From Adiantum capillus-veneris (lineage: Eukaryota > Streptophyta > Polypodiopsida > Polypodiales > Pteridaceae): 64,000 nucleotides of DNA. Below are positions 1 through 10,759 of the stretch, in pieces. Below the pieces are notes generated by a model. The model saw nothing but the letters and a program-made list of their open reading frames with translations. It was not told the DNA's origin and made no database searches. The position numbers and the translations under genes are program-made. The stretch is from NCBI GenBank assembly GCA_014529385.2, contig CM043964.1, positions 4,396,997 to 4,460,996 of the forward strand, in the 5' to 3' direction. Positions within the stretch are counted from its first letter, which is position 1. Each line of letters starts with the position of its first letter.

Positions 1-23
1 ACCTATGGGACCAAATGAACATG

Positions 24-3000
24 TCACGTGGTGTGAGTGGAGTTCATAAGTGACTCTCGATGCTTAAAAATGGCTGAAATGAGCGTCGCAATAGAGAGTC
101 CACATCGTGGTTGGGAGAGGAAGGTATGTAGGGAGAGCTCATGGCTGAATATATGGGGAAAAGAGGACCTAATGTGGTCAAAAGCTGAGCACTCAAGTAG
201 TGTGTGGTACTCACTCTCTCGCACTTGACGAGGGCATAAGGTGCAAAGTCGATGACACTCCTCGCCAGTGCCCCAACGTCCTGTCTCGCAGCGTAGAGAA
301 TGGGAGCTAAGACGAATGGAGGCAATGGTGCGGATCGCACTCAACGGGATGGGCTCAAGGATGTAGGAATGGGTTCGGTTACCTCGTTTCGAGAAGAAGA
401 GAGATTTGTAGTTTGGGGCAACGTGTGTGGTGTAATGGCTGAAGCGAGAACCTCCAGATTTCTCCCAAGCCATGATACATTGGCATTGTAAGAAGGCCTC
501 ATTAACTTGGGAGTCGATCGACGCATCCTTGACCAAGTGACATGCATCCCATCTTCCAAACCATTTCTTGATATCAAGCATCCACCCCGAACTTAGTATT
601 TTGCTCTTGCATGTCTTTTGAACCTTTTGACTTGCTTCATATGCGATTCTAGGAAGTCGATGCAAAGGGCTACGTTGTGTCTTACGCATGTACTCCACAA
701 CCCTTTCCATGCCCAAGACCTCAATGGGAAGCGATCCGGACTCAAGAAGTAAGAGCATGTAGGGTGTTTGTGTCTTGACTTGGAGAAAGTTGGTGAGAAA
801 ACGCTTTTGGACATTCTCAAACTTTTTCCAAGTAGACTTCCCGATGCTTCCACCCCACACCTCCACTCCATAAAGAAGCACCCGTGTCACCAATGTGTCA
901 AAGAGGTACTTTTTGAGATCCCAACACTTGATCTCTCCTGCATTGCACATGTTCTCAAATGCGTAATAAGCCCTCTTTCCGGCTTCCAAGCGACGCATTG
1001 CACAATCCTTCCATTTATGATTGGATGGAACCTCAAGGCCAAGGTACTTGAAGTGATCTACCACTTCAAGTTTCTCATTGTTGTATACAATGCATGGATT
1101 TTCGTCATTGAGGGTCTTTACAAGCATAACCTTGGTTTTGGATCCATTCACGATTAGCCCGCTATGTAGGCAAAAGCGTTCCAAGACACTCATAAGCTTT
1201 TGTGCATCTTCTAAGGTATGTGCCAAGAGCACTACATCATCGGCATAAAGCAAAAGCATGATCACCGCATTTCCAATCTTAACCTCTTCTATGCCTTCTT
1301 GCTGCATAAAATCAAGAACCATGTATTCCAATTCATCAATGAGTAGCCCAAAGAGGGTTGGGGAAAGTGGGCATCCTTGTTTGACACCAATAGTGCTTGC
1401 AAAAAATTCTGAAATTCCATCCCCCATACGTAATCGACATATCACTTTTTGGTAGATGCGAAAGACTGCATGCATAAATTCTCTCGGCACTTGAAGGCTT
1501 TGCATACGTCTCCAAAGATTTCCTCGCGGTACCATGTCAAAAGCTTTCTTGAAATCCACAAAGCAACAATACAACTTTTTTCCTTTCAATCGAGACGCTT
1601 CCATAAGAACTCGAAGAGTGACAAGGTGATCAATAGTGCTATGATGCTTTCGAAAACCTGCTTGGCCAAGTGCACGTTTGCCATTCTTTTCAGCCCATTC
1701 ACTTATCTTCATCTCCATGATACATCCAAATAACTTTGCCATCAAAGAACCAACCATTATAGTGCGATAGTTGTTCACATTGTTTACATCTCCTCCTTTG
1801 TGCAAAGGTTTGATCCAATTTGCACTCCAATCATGAGGCATGCCATACTGAAGTGCAAGGTTAAACATATCGCATATCCAATATCGTGTTTTCTTGCTTG
1901 TCCATTTAATCATTTCAGCCTTGACACCTTGAAGGTCACCTGCCTTGCGAGTAGCAAGTTTCTCAAGCGCGCGGCATACATCTTCAATGGTAAAGAAGGG
2001 AGACATAAATGGAAGGGAGCTACAACCCTCCATCTTATCAACATTGGGTTGCTCATAGAGGTTCTTACAATGCATATACATATCCTCAAGAGTCAAGTCA
2101 CCAAAGCTCTCAACGCGCTTGCCTTTTAGATCTTGCCAAAACTTGCCACATGCATGTGCTTTCTCTTGTGCTAAAAGAAGTTGTTTTTCGACTTCCCACC
2201 TTCTCCTCTTCTTTTGAACAAGTGCTTTGTATGTGTGTGAACATTCCAAGTAAACTTCCTTGTCTTTGATTGCATCCAATCTTAGCAAGTGTTTTCGGGC
2301 TTGACTACATTCCATGTCAAACCATTTCTTCTTGGTGCTATCCTTCTTAGACCTTTTGCAAGACATGTGTTTCGCCGAAAAGCATTCCTTCGCACAAGAG
2401 AAAATTACTTCTTTGAAAACTTTCCACTTGCATTCTAATGTTGGGCTCCCTTGATGCTCTATCATGCTTAACATTTGGTCCACCATATCAGCATATATAA
2501 GTGCTCGTTTGAAGTCTAGACGTAGGTACAAATGATTCACATCATGATTGGAGGCTACATGCTCGGGCCGTTTACCACACTTGAGGTCAATGCATAACAT
2601 CCTATGATCCGATTCCGGATTCCATTCACCAAGTGTAAAGCTTTGTATGCATTCTAGAGTGGCTTCTGAGAACAACATATAGTCAATCACGCTAGCACCA
2701 TTGTGCTTTCTACATGTAAAGTCATTGGTGCCTTGCCATAGAGATACACCATTTGCAATGAGCATTCCGGTACTATTGCACATATGTAGAAGTGACTTTC
2801 CATAGTGATCCACTTCTTTTGCATCATTAGAACTTCGATTATACATGTATGAGTCATCCACTCTTCTTGATACATGCGGCATGTCAACTTGTTGTGTGTC
2901 GTGTTGTAACATATTTGTGCGAGCATTCATGTCTCCAAAAACAATGACTTCACCTTGATTCTTGTAATAAGCAATGTCTTCCTCTAGTTCAACAAAGGGC

Positions 3001-3404
3001 TGATCTCTATCCATATTCAAGCGAGCATAAAAGTTGGAGTCATAGTGAGGAATGTAGCAGCCGGCCACAAACATGACTTGACCATTTGGTGGGCTGATTT
3101 TCAGCCATAAGTAGCGTTTATACTTATCTTCTTTGATAATGGAAACATCTTTCAAACCCTTTTTGGTCATACATGCTATGCCTCCTTGGCCTCTTCGTTG
3201 CTTTGTATTTTTGGCCCACATCAAAGAATGTACATCGTATTTGTCAAATCCAAGAATTCGTTGCGCATCATGCTCCCATGTTTCGACAAGAAGTATCACA
3301 TCGGAGTCATTGGTAAGCTCATCAATGCCAATTCCCGCATTCCATGGATACCCGTTACAATTCCAAAAGCTTATTCGCAAGCGTGAGTTGGTCTCATAGA
3401 TCAT
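24..3404 (-). CDS. LINE ORF2: endonuclease-reverse transcriptase
   Basis: An 1126-residue protein for target-primed reverse transcription. Residues 1-275 form an exonuclease/endonuclease/phosphatase (EEP) nuclease: SFWNCNG near 12, catalytic Glu in LLVETW (41), GDMNAR at 157-162, SVIDYML near 240 and SDHRM at 265. The reverse transcriptase follows: QAGFRKHHST near 580, FVDFKKAFD near 616, GVKQGCPLSP near 673, catalytic YADD near 719 and FKYLGLEV after it. The C-terminus has a zinc knuckle, C-x2-C-x8-H-x4-C, near 1065-1085. All key catalytic residues are present and there is no RNase H domain. The start ATG at 3404 follows the ORF1 stop (3413-3411) by 6 nt, suggesting translational coupling or reinitiation. 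The length fits LINE ORF2 proteins. It is the only complete polymerase gene in the window. Confidence 0.95.
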   Translation of the reverse strand: MIYETNSRLRISFWNCNGYPWNAGIGIDELTNDSDVILLVETWEHDAQRILGFDKYDVHSLMWAKNTKQRRGQGGIACMTKKGLKDVSIIKEDKYKRYLWLKISPPNGQVMFVAGCYIPHYDSNFYARLNMDRDQPFVELEEDIAYYKNQGEVIVFGDMNARTNMLQHDTQQVDMPHVSRRVDDSYMYNRSSNDAKEVDHYGKSLLHMCNSTGMLIANGVSLWQGTNDFTCRKHNGASVIDYMLFSEATLECIQSFTLGEWNPESDHRMLCIDLKCGKRPEHVASNHDVNHLYLRLDFKRALIYADMVDQMLSMIEHQGSPTLECKWKVFKEVIFSCAKECFSAKHMSCKRSKKDSTKKKWFDMECSQARKHLLRLDAIKDKEVYLECSHTYKALVQKKRRRWEVEKQLLLAQEKAHACGKFWQDLKGKRVESFGDLTLEDMYMHCKNLYEQPNVDKMEGCSSLPFMSPFFTIEDVCRALEKLATRKAGDLQGVKAEMIKWTSKKTRYWICDMFNLALQYGMPHDWSANWIKPLHKGGDVNNVNNYRTIMVGSLMAKLFGCIMEMKISEWAEKNGKRALGQAGFRKHHSTIDHLVTLRVLMEASRLKGKKLYCCFVDFKKAFDMVPRGNLWRRMQSLQVPREFMHAVFRIYQKVICRLRMGDGISEFFASTIGVKQGCPLSPTLFGLLIDELEYMVLDFMQQEGIEEVKIGNAVIMLLLYADDVVLLAHTLEDAQKLMSVLERFCLHSGLIVNGSKTKVMLVKTLNDENPCIVYNNEKLEVVDHFKYLGLEVPSNHKWKDCAMRRLEAGKRAYYAFENMCNAGEIKCWDLKKYLFDTLVTRVLLYGVEVWGGSIGKSTWKKFENVQKRFLTNFLQVKTQTPYMLLLLESGSLPIEVLGMERVVEYMRKTQRSPLHRLPRIAYEASQKVQKTCKSKILSSGWMLDIKKWFGRWDACHLVKDASIDSQVNEAFLQCQCIMAWEKSGGSRFSHYTTHVAPNYKSLFFSKRGNRTHSYILEPIPLSAIRTIASIRLSSHSLRCETGRWGTGEECHRLCTLCPRQVRESEYHTLLECSAFDHIRSSFPHIFSHELSLHTFLSQPRCGLSIATLISAIFKHRESLMNSTHTT

Positions 3405-3410
3405 GTGTCC

Positions 3411-4352
3411 CTATTTGTTGGGTGGACTTGCATCCTCCTCAAGTGCCTTTTCTTCTTGAGATGATACCTTAACCTTCTTGCTTCTTTCCTCGTATGCTTT
3501 GCGACGTATATTTTGTTGCATAAGAGTGCGATCCTCATATACATTACAACCCGTTCCTTTGAGGTAGATCCAACCATTGTCAAGGATGATCTTTCTCTTT
3601 ACCTCATCAGCCATGGTACATACAATAGGTCTTTCTCCCGAGCGAGGGACTCCTTGTTTTCCAACTCGATGTGCACCATAAGCCATGATTCCTGACATGC
3701 CAAAGTGTGTAGCAAAAAACTCTTCAATAGCAACCGCAAGAGATTGGGGTGTTTCCATGCTTTCCTCCTTGATTCCACGAATGACGATGTTCTTTGAGCG
3801 TTTTTGTCGTTCTTGCAATTCTTGAGTGTCCACATTCTCTACATTCTTTGCTTGGACAACGGCTTGCGTGATAGGAGATGTAGAAACCACATTATCCTTA
3901 CATATATCAGCCCATGATTTGGATGCATTTCTCATCTCACATACATCATGTCGTATTGTATCTATCGTTTCCTCTTTCAATACATGATCACTCTCAACTT
4001 TGCTCAAGCGCTCTTTCACTACATTCATGTCCACAAGAGAGCGTTTACATTCTTGAACTTCATTCTCAAGATGCATCAAGCGCGTTGTTTGCATTTCAAG
4101 AACCTTCTTGAGGTGCTCATTCTCCACAACGAGAACTCTTAAAGTACCATTTTCCATTGCAAGTGCGCGCAACTCTTCACCTTGCTTGTTGACGGTTTCT
4201 TGTAACGAGATCAAGTAAGCCATGATCATTGCTTCCGTTGTTGTAGACGATGTGGTTGGATTAGCATCCAAATTCCTTGGAGATTTTGCATCATTCTCCA
4301 TGGCGAGTGTGGCTTTTCCACCCTTGCGAGTTTTGTCTGACATTGCCTTCAA
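3411..4352 (-). CDS. LINE ORF1: RNA-binding chaperone-like protein
   Basis: A 313-residue protein expected to coat LINE RNA in a ribonucleoprotein. Residues 1-40 are basic then Ser/Thr-rich. Residues 45-140 have heptad-like Leu/Met/Val spacing typical of a trimeric coiled coil (for example LISLQETVNKQGEEL, ENEHLKKVLEMQTTRL). Residues 186-245 (KRSKNIVIRGIKEES, then AHRVGK and RPIVCTM) match the RRM-like part of L1-type ORF1 proteins. Residues 250-292 (VKRKIILDN, LKGT, YEDRT, QQNIRRKAYEER) match the C-terminal domain of that family. There is no CCHC knuckle, unlike the usual flowering-plant L1 ORF1. The start ATG gives the full coiled coil. It lies 6 nt upstream of ORF2 in the same transcript. 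Confidence 0.88.
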   Translation of the reverse strand: MKAMSDKTRKGGKATLAMENDAKSPRNLDANPTTSSTTTEAMIMAYLISLQETVNKQGEELRALAMENGTLRVLVVENEHLKKVLEMQTTRLMHLENEVQECKRSLVDMNVVKERLSKVESDHVLKEETIDTIRHDVCEMRNASKSWADICKDNVVSTSPITQAVVQAKNVENVDTQELQERQKRSKNIVIRGIKEESMETPQSLAVAIEEFFATHFGMSGIMAYGAHRVGKQGVPRSGERPIVCTMADEVKRKIILDNGWIYLKGTGCNVYEDRTLMQQNIRRKAYEERSKKVKVSSQEEKALEEDASPPNK

Positions 4353-4566
4353 GTCGGCAACAAAAACGCAAAGTTTTGACAGTTTTTTTAGTTCTGAGAT
4401 GCTGTTACAGCAAAGCCTTCCATTACACAGAAAAATTCTGTCTTTACATCAATGCGTAGAGGGCTTCGTGCTCTTCGATTGAGGCTATGGATCACCTAAA
4501 TCGGAGTTCGGATGAGCAAGTTATGGTCAAAAGAGTGAACTGCTGTCTACTAGGTCAAAAAACGGC

Positions 4567-4620
<54 letters not shown>
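4567..4620. repeat. (TG)7(AG)20 compound microsatellite
   Basis: Perfect (TG)7 at 4567-4580 followed by (AG)20 at 4581-4620. It abuts the 5' end of the LINE. Similar compound tracts recur near 35.6 and 45.9 kb. Confidence 0.97.
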
Positions 4621-4623
<3 letters not shown>

Positions 4624-5408
4624 CAAGAAAATAATGCTATATTTCATTAGTTAAAAAACCTTACATATATAGATGAGCTATCTTTCTCATGCAAGTTTCT
4701 AAATGAAGTGAAGTTCACCTGCATGCTTTAGGAGGAGTTTCTCATAGGCTTTGTCACACGAACTAGACTCGAGCTTGAATACCCAACATCGTATAAAATG
4801 AGGGGAGTGGGATAAGGCACCAATGCCTTATCTTCCTATTGGATGACCATTCTCCCATGAAGGGGTTTTTTCTAGAGCCTTTGTAGATTGTCCACTCAAG
4901 TTGGTTGTGTTGAAGGAGCGATCAAGGCTAATTGGGACCATGATATATCCTTGTTCCCAGTTTCAGCTCATGGGTCCTACTCTCTAGTAGTCTTCTTTTT
5001 CTCAATTGATGCTAACAGAGTCTGATCCAATTTAATGGGCTGATCTATCTCCCTTTAGTAGGCTTGCTTTGAGAAGTCTATTTCAGATTTAACACGTTTA
5101 GAAAAGACACTATATTTTGTTTCGTTTTAAATGACTTGGTACTATCATTGGTGATAGCTCTAGTTGTGTCAGCTTCTACTTGGGCTACTGTTCTGTGCTC
5201 TAATACTAGTGTAAGGCAAAGGGGACTAGAACATGCTAATATCCACCCAACCATGCTCTATATAGGCTCTTGGCCTCCTAAACATAGAGACCCCCTTGAC
5301 TATAGGTCCGTCCTGGCCCTTGGCCTGGTCCTACCCTTGGCAGCAGTGAACACTTCCTAGCATGCATCGCCAACTCAAGGCATGCACATGACATACGATT
5401 CTTTCCGG
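4621..5408. other. Unassigned spacer between LINE and gypsy A
   Basis: No recognisable coding or repeat family. Short open frames here match nothing I know. The last bases, CCGG at 5405-5408, are the left copy of the gypsy A target duplication. Confidence 0.7.
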
Positions 5409-6500
5409 TGTCGAAATATGTGCGGTCTAGCTGGGAAGGTGCAAAACCTCTGGTTGTGAGAGTTCGTGATGAGAGTCACAAACACTTTGTGAAAAGTGTT
5501 TGTGGAGAATCACCAACCCTCTTTCTAAGGGTGACTGAAAATCTAAGAGCGTTCGTGACAGCAAAGTGACAAACCCTCTTTCCTATCGTGCTTGGAGTCT
5601 GTTGTTTTTGTAGTCGAGATTATGATGAGAGGAATACCAAATCACATTCAATTTCACTTTAATATACCATTTAAAAACACTAAAGTTTTAGCCATGAAAC
5701 CTCAATGCTCATACAAGCAAAATTCTCAATCAAAACCCAAACCTCTTTCATGGTATCATGTAGCCTTGCCCCCAATTACATAGTCGAAACATCAAACAAT
5801 TGAAAGGAATTCTCGAGCTTCCACCCTCACGAAGATAATTTTTTGATTTTGCAGAGATTTATGAGCTTCTAAAGTGAAGACCACACACCATTTTGATAAG
5901 GGAAACCCTAATTCACTCCCTCACAAGCTCAAATACAAGATTGCAAAGAGGCAGGACTACAACACACATAGATTGGGCAACCATGCAAGCTATTGCACAG
6001 TAGAGTAAAATTGCTGGTTTTTTCGGTAAAAATAAGCCATCTCTCTCTTACCCACGGCAATATGAGCTGATGTGTCAATTTTTGGGCCATTTTGCCACTT
6101 TGGACCAAAACTAGGTCATTTTCAGCTCATTTTTGATCCAAAAAAGGCCATTTTTGATGCGAAACGGAGTCAAAAAAATCCCTAAATTTATGGGATCACT
6201 TGAACAAGCCTAAAAAGCATAGATAAGTACCATTTTTCATCACTATACCATTTTGGGTCACTTTCCATGCAATCGTGCAACGAAGCCTGTTAGCTCCTAT
6301 TTTTGGCAGTTTTTGCCTGCATCACTCTTTATAGGCGAGATGAGTGTGCCACCATGAAACACTTGGACTATGTACATTGTCAAACCAAATTAAGCATATT
6401 ATCAAGTGGAAAAGAACGCAAATGCGCCACATCCAGGGCCACGACTCCCCGGATAGGTATGTACATGATAGGGACTGCAGTAGACGCTTCAACATATATC

Positions 6501-6692
6501 TGAAGGAGTACGAGCGGAAGTGCGACGTGAGAGAGAGTGCAAGAAGAAGAGCACAACGATATGGTGAACTCGCTCTACTGTATTGTGTAGAGCATAGTGA
6601 GTTCTTATTAGGTTTTTACAAAAGAATATGTGTACATACCTGGCGGCCCGTCCACTTACTTGGGCGACCACATTGGGCTTTATACCCCAACA
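6501..6692 (-). repeat. Copia A1 3' LTR with adjacent polypurine tract
   Basis: On the minus strand it begins TGTTGGGG and ends CTCCTTCA, with TG..CA termini. The PPT AAGTGGGAGGT is at 6703-6693 (minus strand), directly before the LTR. Confidence 0.96.
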
Positions 6693-6781
6693 ACCTCCCA
6701 CTTAAAGTCCAATGTAGTACTTTAAGTGTGAGAGAAGCTACTATACAAGCTAATATACAAGAGATGTAGAGAAGTGATGTA

Positions 6782-7447
6782 CTACCCTACACCTAACTGC
6801 TTGCGAAAATGCGCAAAGCTCTCTGAGGGAAGTCCTTTTGTAAGTAGATCAGCAGGATTTTCTGTGGTGTGAACTTTGACAAGCTGAAGTTGCTTATCCT
6901 CGAGCATTTCCCTGATGAAATGATACTTCACATCCACATGCTTTGTCTTTGAGTGATAAACTGGATTGCGAGCCAATTGTATAGCACTTTGACTATCACA
7001 ATATAACACAGGCATCTCTTCTTTGATTCCCAAATTTGTTACTAGTCGATTAAGCCAAATTGATTCTTTGCATGCCTCTGATGCTGCAACATATTCAGCC
7101 TCTGTAGTAGACTGAGTAACACAATCTTGTAATCTAGAACGCCATGATACTGCTCCACCAGCCAATGTAAAGACATACCCTGACGTAGACCTTCGGTTGT
7201 CTAAGTCACCTGCATAATCTGAGTTTGTAAAACCCTTTACACTTAGATCCTGACTCCCATAGCATATACGCATACTCTTTGTAGCTTTCAGGTATCTCAA
7301 TATTCCTTTCACTGCCTCCCAATGTTTCTTGCCTGGGTTTGACATGTATCGACTTACTACTCCCACTGCAAATGCAATGTCTGGGCGAGTAGCAATCATT
7401 GCATACATCAAACTACCCAATGCAGACGCATATGGAATCTTATCCAT
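6782..7447 (-). pseudogene. Copia A1 RT C-terminus and RNase H
   Basis: 221 codons continuing the copia A1 pol frame after the nonsense codon at 7450-7448. The start MDKIPYA is not a real start: the sister copy A2 reads ELDKIPYA there, and A1 has GAA changed to TAA and CTG changed to ATG. Motifs are GSLMYAMIATRPDIAFAVG (RT connection), SDYAGDLDNRRSTSGYVF (first RNase H Asp), STTEAEYVAASEA (catalytic Glu), YCDSQSAIQLARNP and HVDVKYHFIRE. It ends FRKQLGVG as in A2. RNase H would degrade the RNA strand of the cDNA hybrid. Apart from the upstream stop, this part looks intact. Confidence 0.93.
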
Positions 7448-9427
7448 TTAAGCATGTTCTTCCTCAGACACAGGACAATCTTGTTTGCTAAGTTTCACAT
7501 ATGGTGGCAATGCACGTAGTGCCTTTCCCTTCTCCATATTGAAACGTTGCAAAACCTTGTCAATATACTCTGTTTGAGATAACCAAATCAACTTCTTTGA
7601 TCTGTCTCTCTCAATGCGCATACCAAGTATATGACTTGCCTCACCCATGTCTTTCATGTCAAACGATTTTTCCATCTTTGACTTCAAAGCTAAAATTTCT
7701 TCCAAGTGCTTGCCAGCAATCAACATGTCATCCACATACAAAATACGGATCAGCCAACTACCATCCTTAGCCTTCTTTGTATATAGACAGTGATCGAACT
7801 CACTACGTTCGTAGCCTTGAGAAAGCATAAACTTGTGGAATTTATGGTACCATGCCCTCGGTGATTGTTTTAAGCCATAAAGACTCTTTAACAACTGGCA
7901 TACCCAATCTTCCTTTCCTTTCTCAACAAACCCTTCTGGCTGCTGCATGTAAATTTCCACATCTAAATCACCATGCAAGAACGCTGTCTTGACATCCATT
8001 TGGTGCAACACCAAATCTAATATGGCAACCAATGCAAGAAAGCATCTCAATGTAGTCATCTTGACCACCGGAGAAAAGACTTCATCAAAGTCAATGCCTT
8101 GTTCTTGCTTAAAGCCCTTGGCAACAAGCCTTGCTTTGTACTTTGGCTGACTATCATGAGCGGTGATCTTATACCTGTAAACCCATTTACAAGGTAGAGC
8201 CTTTTTGCCCTGTGGTAATTTAACTAGCTTCCATGTCTTGTTTTTATGCAGAGCTGTCATCTCTGACTGCATGGCCAATTGCCAATTCCCGGAGTCCTTC
8301 ATTTGCACTGCTTCCTTGTAACATGAAGGCTCATTGCAATCAGTCAACATGACATAGTTCATAGATGGAACAAACCTATCAGGAGGTCGCGTGACACGTC
8401 CAGATCTACGCACAATAGGTGGCTCAGGCTCAGCCACAACCTGTGGTTCCACTCTATCCTGTCCTTGCTCCTCTTGAGCCCTGACATTTTGTCTTGCACG
8501 TGCAGGTTCATCTTCTTGGAAGACAACTCTTCTAATCTCCTCAACCCTCTCTGGTTTAGAATGATATTTGGATTCATTAAAGTGAACATCATTGCTGCGG
8601 ACAACCTTTCTGGATTTGGGATCCCAAAGTCTGTACCCCATCTCACCAGAATTACCATAGCCTAGAAAGATGCACTTTCTACTCTTTGGCTCAAGTTTAT
8701 TCCTAAATTCCTTTGGAACGTGAGTATATGCCTCACAGCCAAAGACTCTGAGATGTTTGTATGAGGGCATTTTGCCTGACCATACCATCTCTGGCACTGA
8801 ATCCTTCTGCAAAACCTTGCTAGGAGATCTATTTACAAGATGAACAGCCGTTGATACAGCTTCAGCCCAAAACCCATTTGGCAGCTGTCCATTAGACAAC
8901 ATACTTCTGACCTTCTCTTGTATGGTCCTATTCATCCTCTCAGCAACACCATTTTGAGGAGGATTGTAAGGAGAAGTAAGTTCACGTTTTATACCTTTTG
9001 ACTCACAAAAGTCCTGAAAGGCCTTTGAAACATACTCTCCACCATTGTCAGTGCGTAAGCATTTAAGCTTCTTGCCACTCTGATTCTCCACAAGTGTCAC
9101 AAACGTTTTGAAAACACTAAACGCTTCATCCTTGTGCTTGAGAAAGTAAACCCATACTTTCCTCGAGTAATCATCTATAAATGTCATAAAGTAAGAAGCT
9201 CCCCCTAGAGATAGGTTAGGCATAGGTCCACACAAATCACTATGAACAAGTTCCAACTGTGTATCTCTTCTACTGCTTCTATGCTTATGTGGCTGCTGTG
9301 TTTGCTTACAATACAGAAAATGTTCACAGAATTCGAAATCATTAAATGAAAATCCAGGAAAATAACCAGAACAAGACAAGATTTCCATTCCCTTCTTGGA
9401 CATATGTCCTAATCGGCTATGCCACAA
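7448..9427 (-). pseudogene. Copia A1 integrase and reverse transcriptase
   Basis: 659 open codons. The frame actually continues from gag and protease; it is opened here only because of the TAG at 9442-9440, where A2 has CGG. The GAG-pre-integrase domain starts LWHSRLGHM; its distal zinc ligand pair reads CEHF instead of the CEHC seen in A2, so it is probably defective. Integrase core: HSDLCGPM (Asp), LRTDNGGEYV (Asp), QNGVAERMNRT (Glu). RT: KWVYRYKITA, MDVKTAFLHGDL, LYGLKQSPRAWY and catalytic LYVDDMLIAGKH, all intact. It stops at TAA 7450-7448 just before the RT connection. Roles are integration and cDNA synthesis in virus-like particles. Confidence 0.95.
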
Positions 9428-9547
9428 AGAAATGTTCGGCTACTCGGTTACATTGATTACATTTTTAGAGACATTTGATACATAAATAATGTAAAGTCCT
9501 CCAGACTTTACTGCATGTGCTACTGTCATAGAACCCTTGGATATCTT

Positions 9548-10759
9548 TCACATGTTTTGTCCAAAAGTGGTGACGTAGCCAGCATCATCAAGTAAACCTG
9601 TGCTGATCAAGCTCTTTGTAATTGCGGGAACATGTCTCACATTCTTCAGCGTGAAAGAAGAGCCATTCTGAAACTTCAATTGAACATCTCCAAGACCTAA
9701 GATCTCACATGTCTGCCCATTGCCTAGCCGAACATGATCTTTAGTGGTCACATAAGAGGTAAACCACTCCTTGTTTGGAGACACATGAAGTGATGCCTCT
9801 GAGTCTATAATCCAGTCACTCAGTGCATTTCCATCAGATGCTGTAAGAAGAGCTGAGTCCATTGTATTCTTCAAGAAGTAGATGTCTCCTGACACTAGAC
9901 TCTCATCCTCTGCAACAATGTTTGTCACATTTATTTCTTGAATCTTCAATGAGGACTTGTTCTTCTCACCATGGTCTTCAGCTTTCTCTTTGCCTTTTTC
10001 TGCTTTCCATTCTCTGCAGTCTCTTTTCATGTGACCCTTCTTTCCACAATGGTAGCATTCTATGTCACTCTTGCCTTTAGCACTGCGGGACTTGCTATGA
10101 GACTGATTCCTCTTTCCACCTTTGTACTTTTCTTTGGTCCTTCCCCTGACAACTAAGGTTGTTCCTTTGCCTTTGTCCATTGTCTTTCTATTGGTTTCTT
10201 CAGTAAGCAGACTTCCTTCTACACCTGCTATGTTCAAACCATCTGGAGGTGCAGAATTACTCAAAGCTGTGCGAAAAGTGTCCCAACTTTCCGGCAATGT
10301 GATCAACAGGAACATAGCTCTAACAGGTTCATCAAACTTGACACCTTGAGCTGACAACTGACTGTAGATTGTGTTGAATTCATCCAGATGATTGGACATA
10401 GGTGTCCCTTCTTTCATCTTCAAGTCAACAAGATTCTTAAGCCAGTATACCTGTGAAGTTGCACTCTGCTTCTCATAAAGATCACTCAGCTTTAACCATG
10501 CTTGATAAGCCGACATCTCGTCTGCTACATTGAAGTAAACGCTTTCTGCCAAAGTCAGCATAATGGTAGAAATTGCCAATTCATCCATTTCGCTCCATTC
10601 ATCTTCATCCATATCTTCTGGTTTTATCCCCTTGAGCTTTATAGGTTTTATCTGCTTCTTTTGTACTAACACGTGCCAAATCTGCTTCTTCCACAATGGG
10701 AAATTGGTTCCATCCAGCTTCTTGATATTGTAAAGAGCAGTGTCCTGTGATCCAGCCAT
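9548..10759 (-). pseudogene. Copia A1 gag and start of protease
   Basis: 403 codons from ATG 10759 (MAGSQDT, identical start in A2). The capsid region is UBN2-like (LDGTNFPLWKKQIWHVL near 15-31; WLKNLVDLKMKEG near 106-118). The zinc knuckle CYHCGKKGHMKRDC is at 235-248 (CX2CX4HX4C, intact). The retropepsin motif near 319 reads DSEA where A2 has DSGA, so the Gly next to the catalytic Asp is lost and the protease is probably inactive. The frame ends at TGA 9550-9548, where A2 has TGG (Trp). Gag forms the virus-like particle; protease would cleave gag-pol. Confidence 0.94.

Larger units (their letters stand above)
1..4566 (-). mobile_element. LINE (non-LTR retrotransposon), 5' part, two open ORFs
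   Basis: Minus-strand LINE with ORF1 (4352 to 3411) and ORF2 (3404 to 24). About 210 nt lie between the ORF1 start and the (TG)n(AG)n microsatellite, taken as 5' UTR; the exact 5' boundary is not visible. The 3' UTR and tail lie beyond position 1, so the target-site duplication cannot be checked. Both ORFs are free of stops and frameshifts, unlike every LTR element in the window, so this is likely one of the youngest insertions here. Assignment to an L1/Tx1-like clade is inference from the domain order (EEP endonuclease, RT, C-terminal CCHC; ORF1 with coiled coil and RRM-like part). Confidence 0.9.

Noticed and set aside
37-3399. Plus-strand ORFs opposite LINE ORF2
   Set aside because: They are shadows of the long minus-strand coding frame and show no motifs.
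5136-5360. Small protein in the 4621-5408 spacer
   Set aside because: No recognisable motif, low length and no neighbour context; treated as chance.
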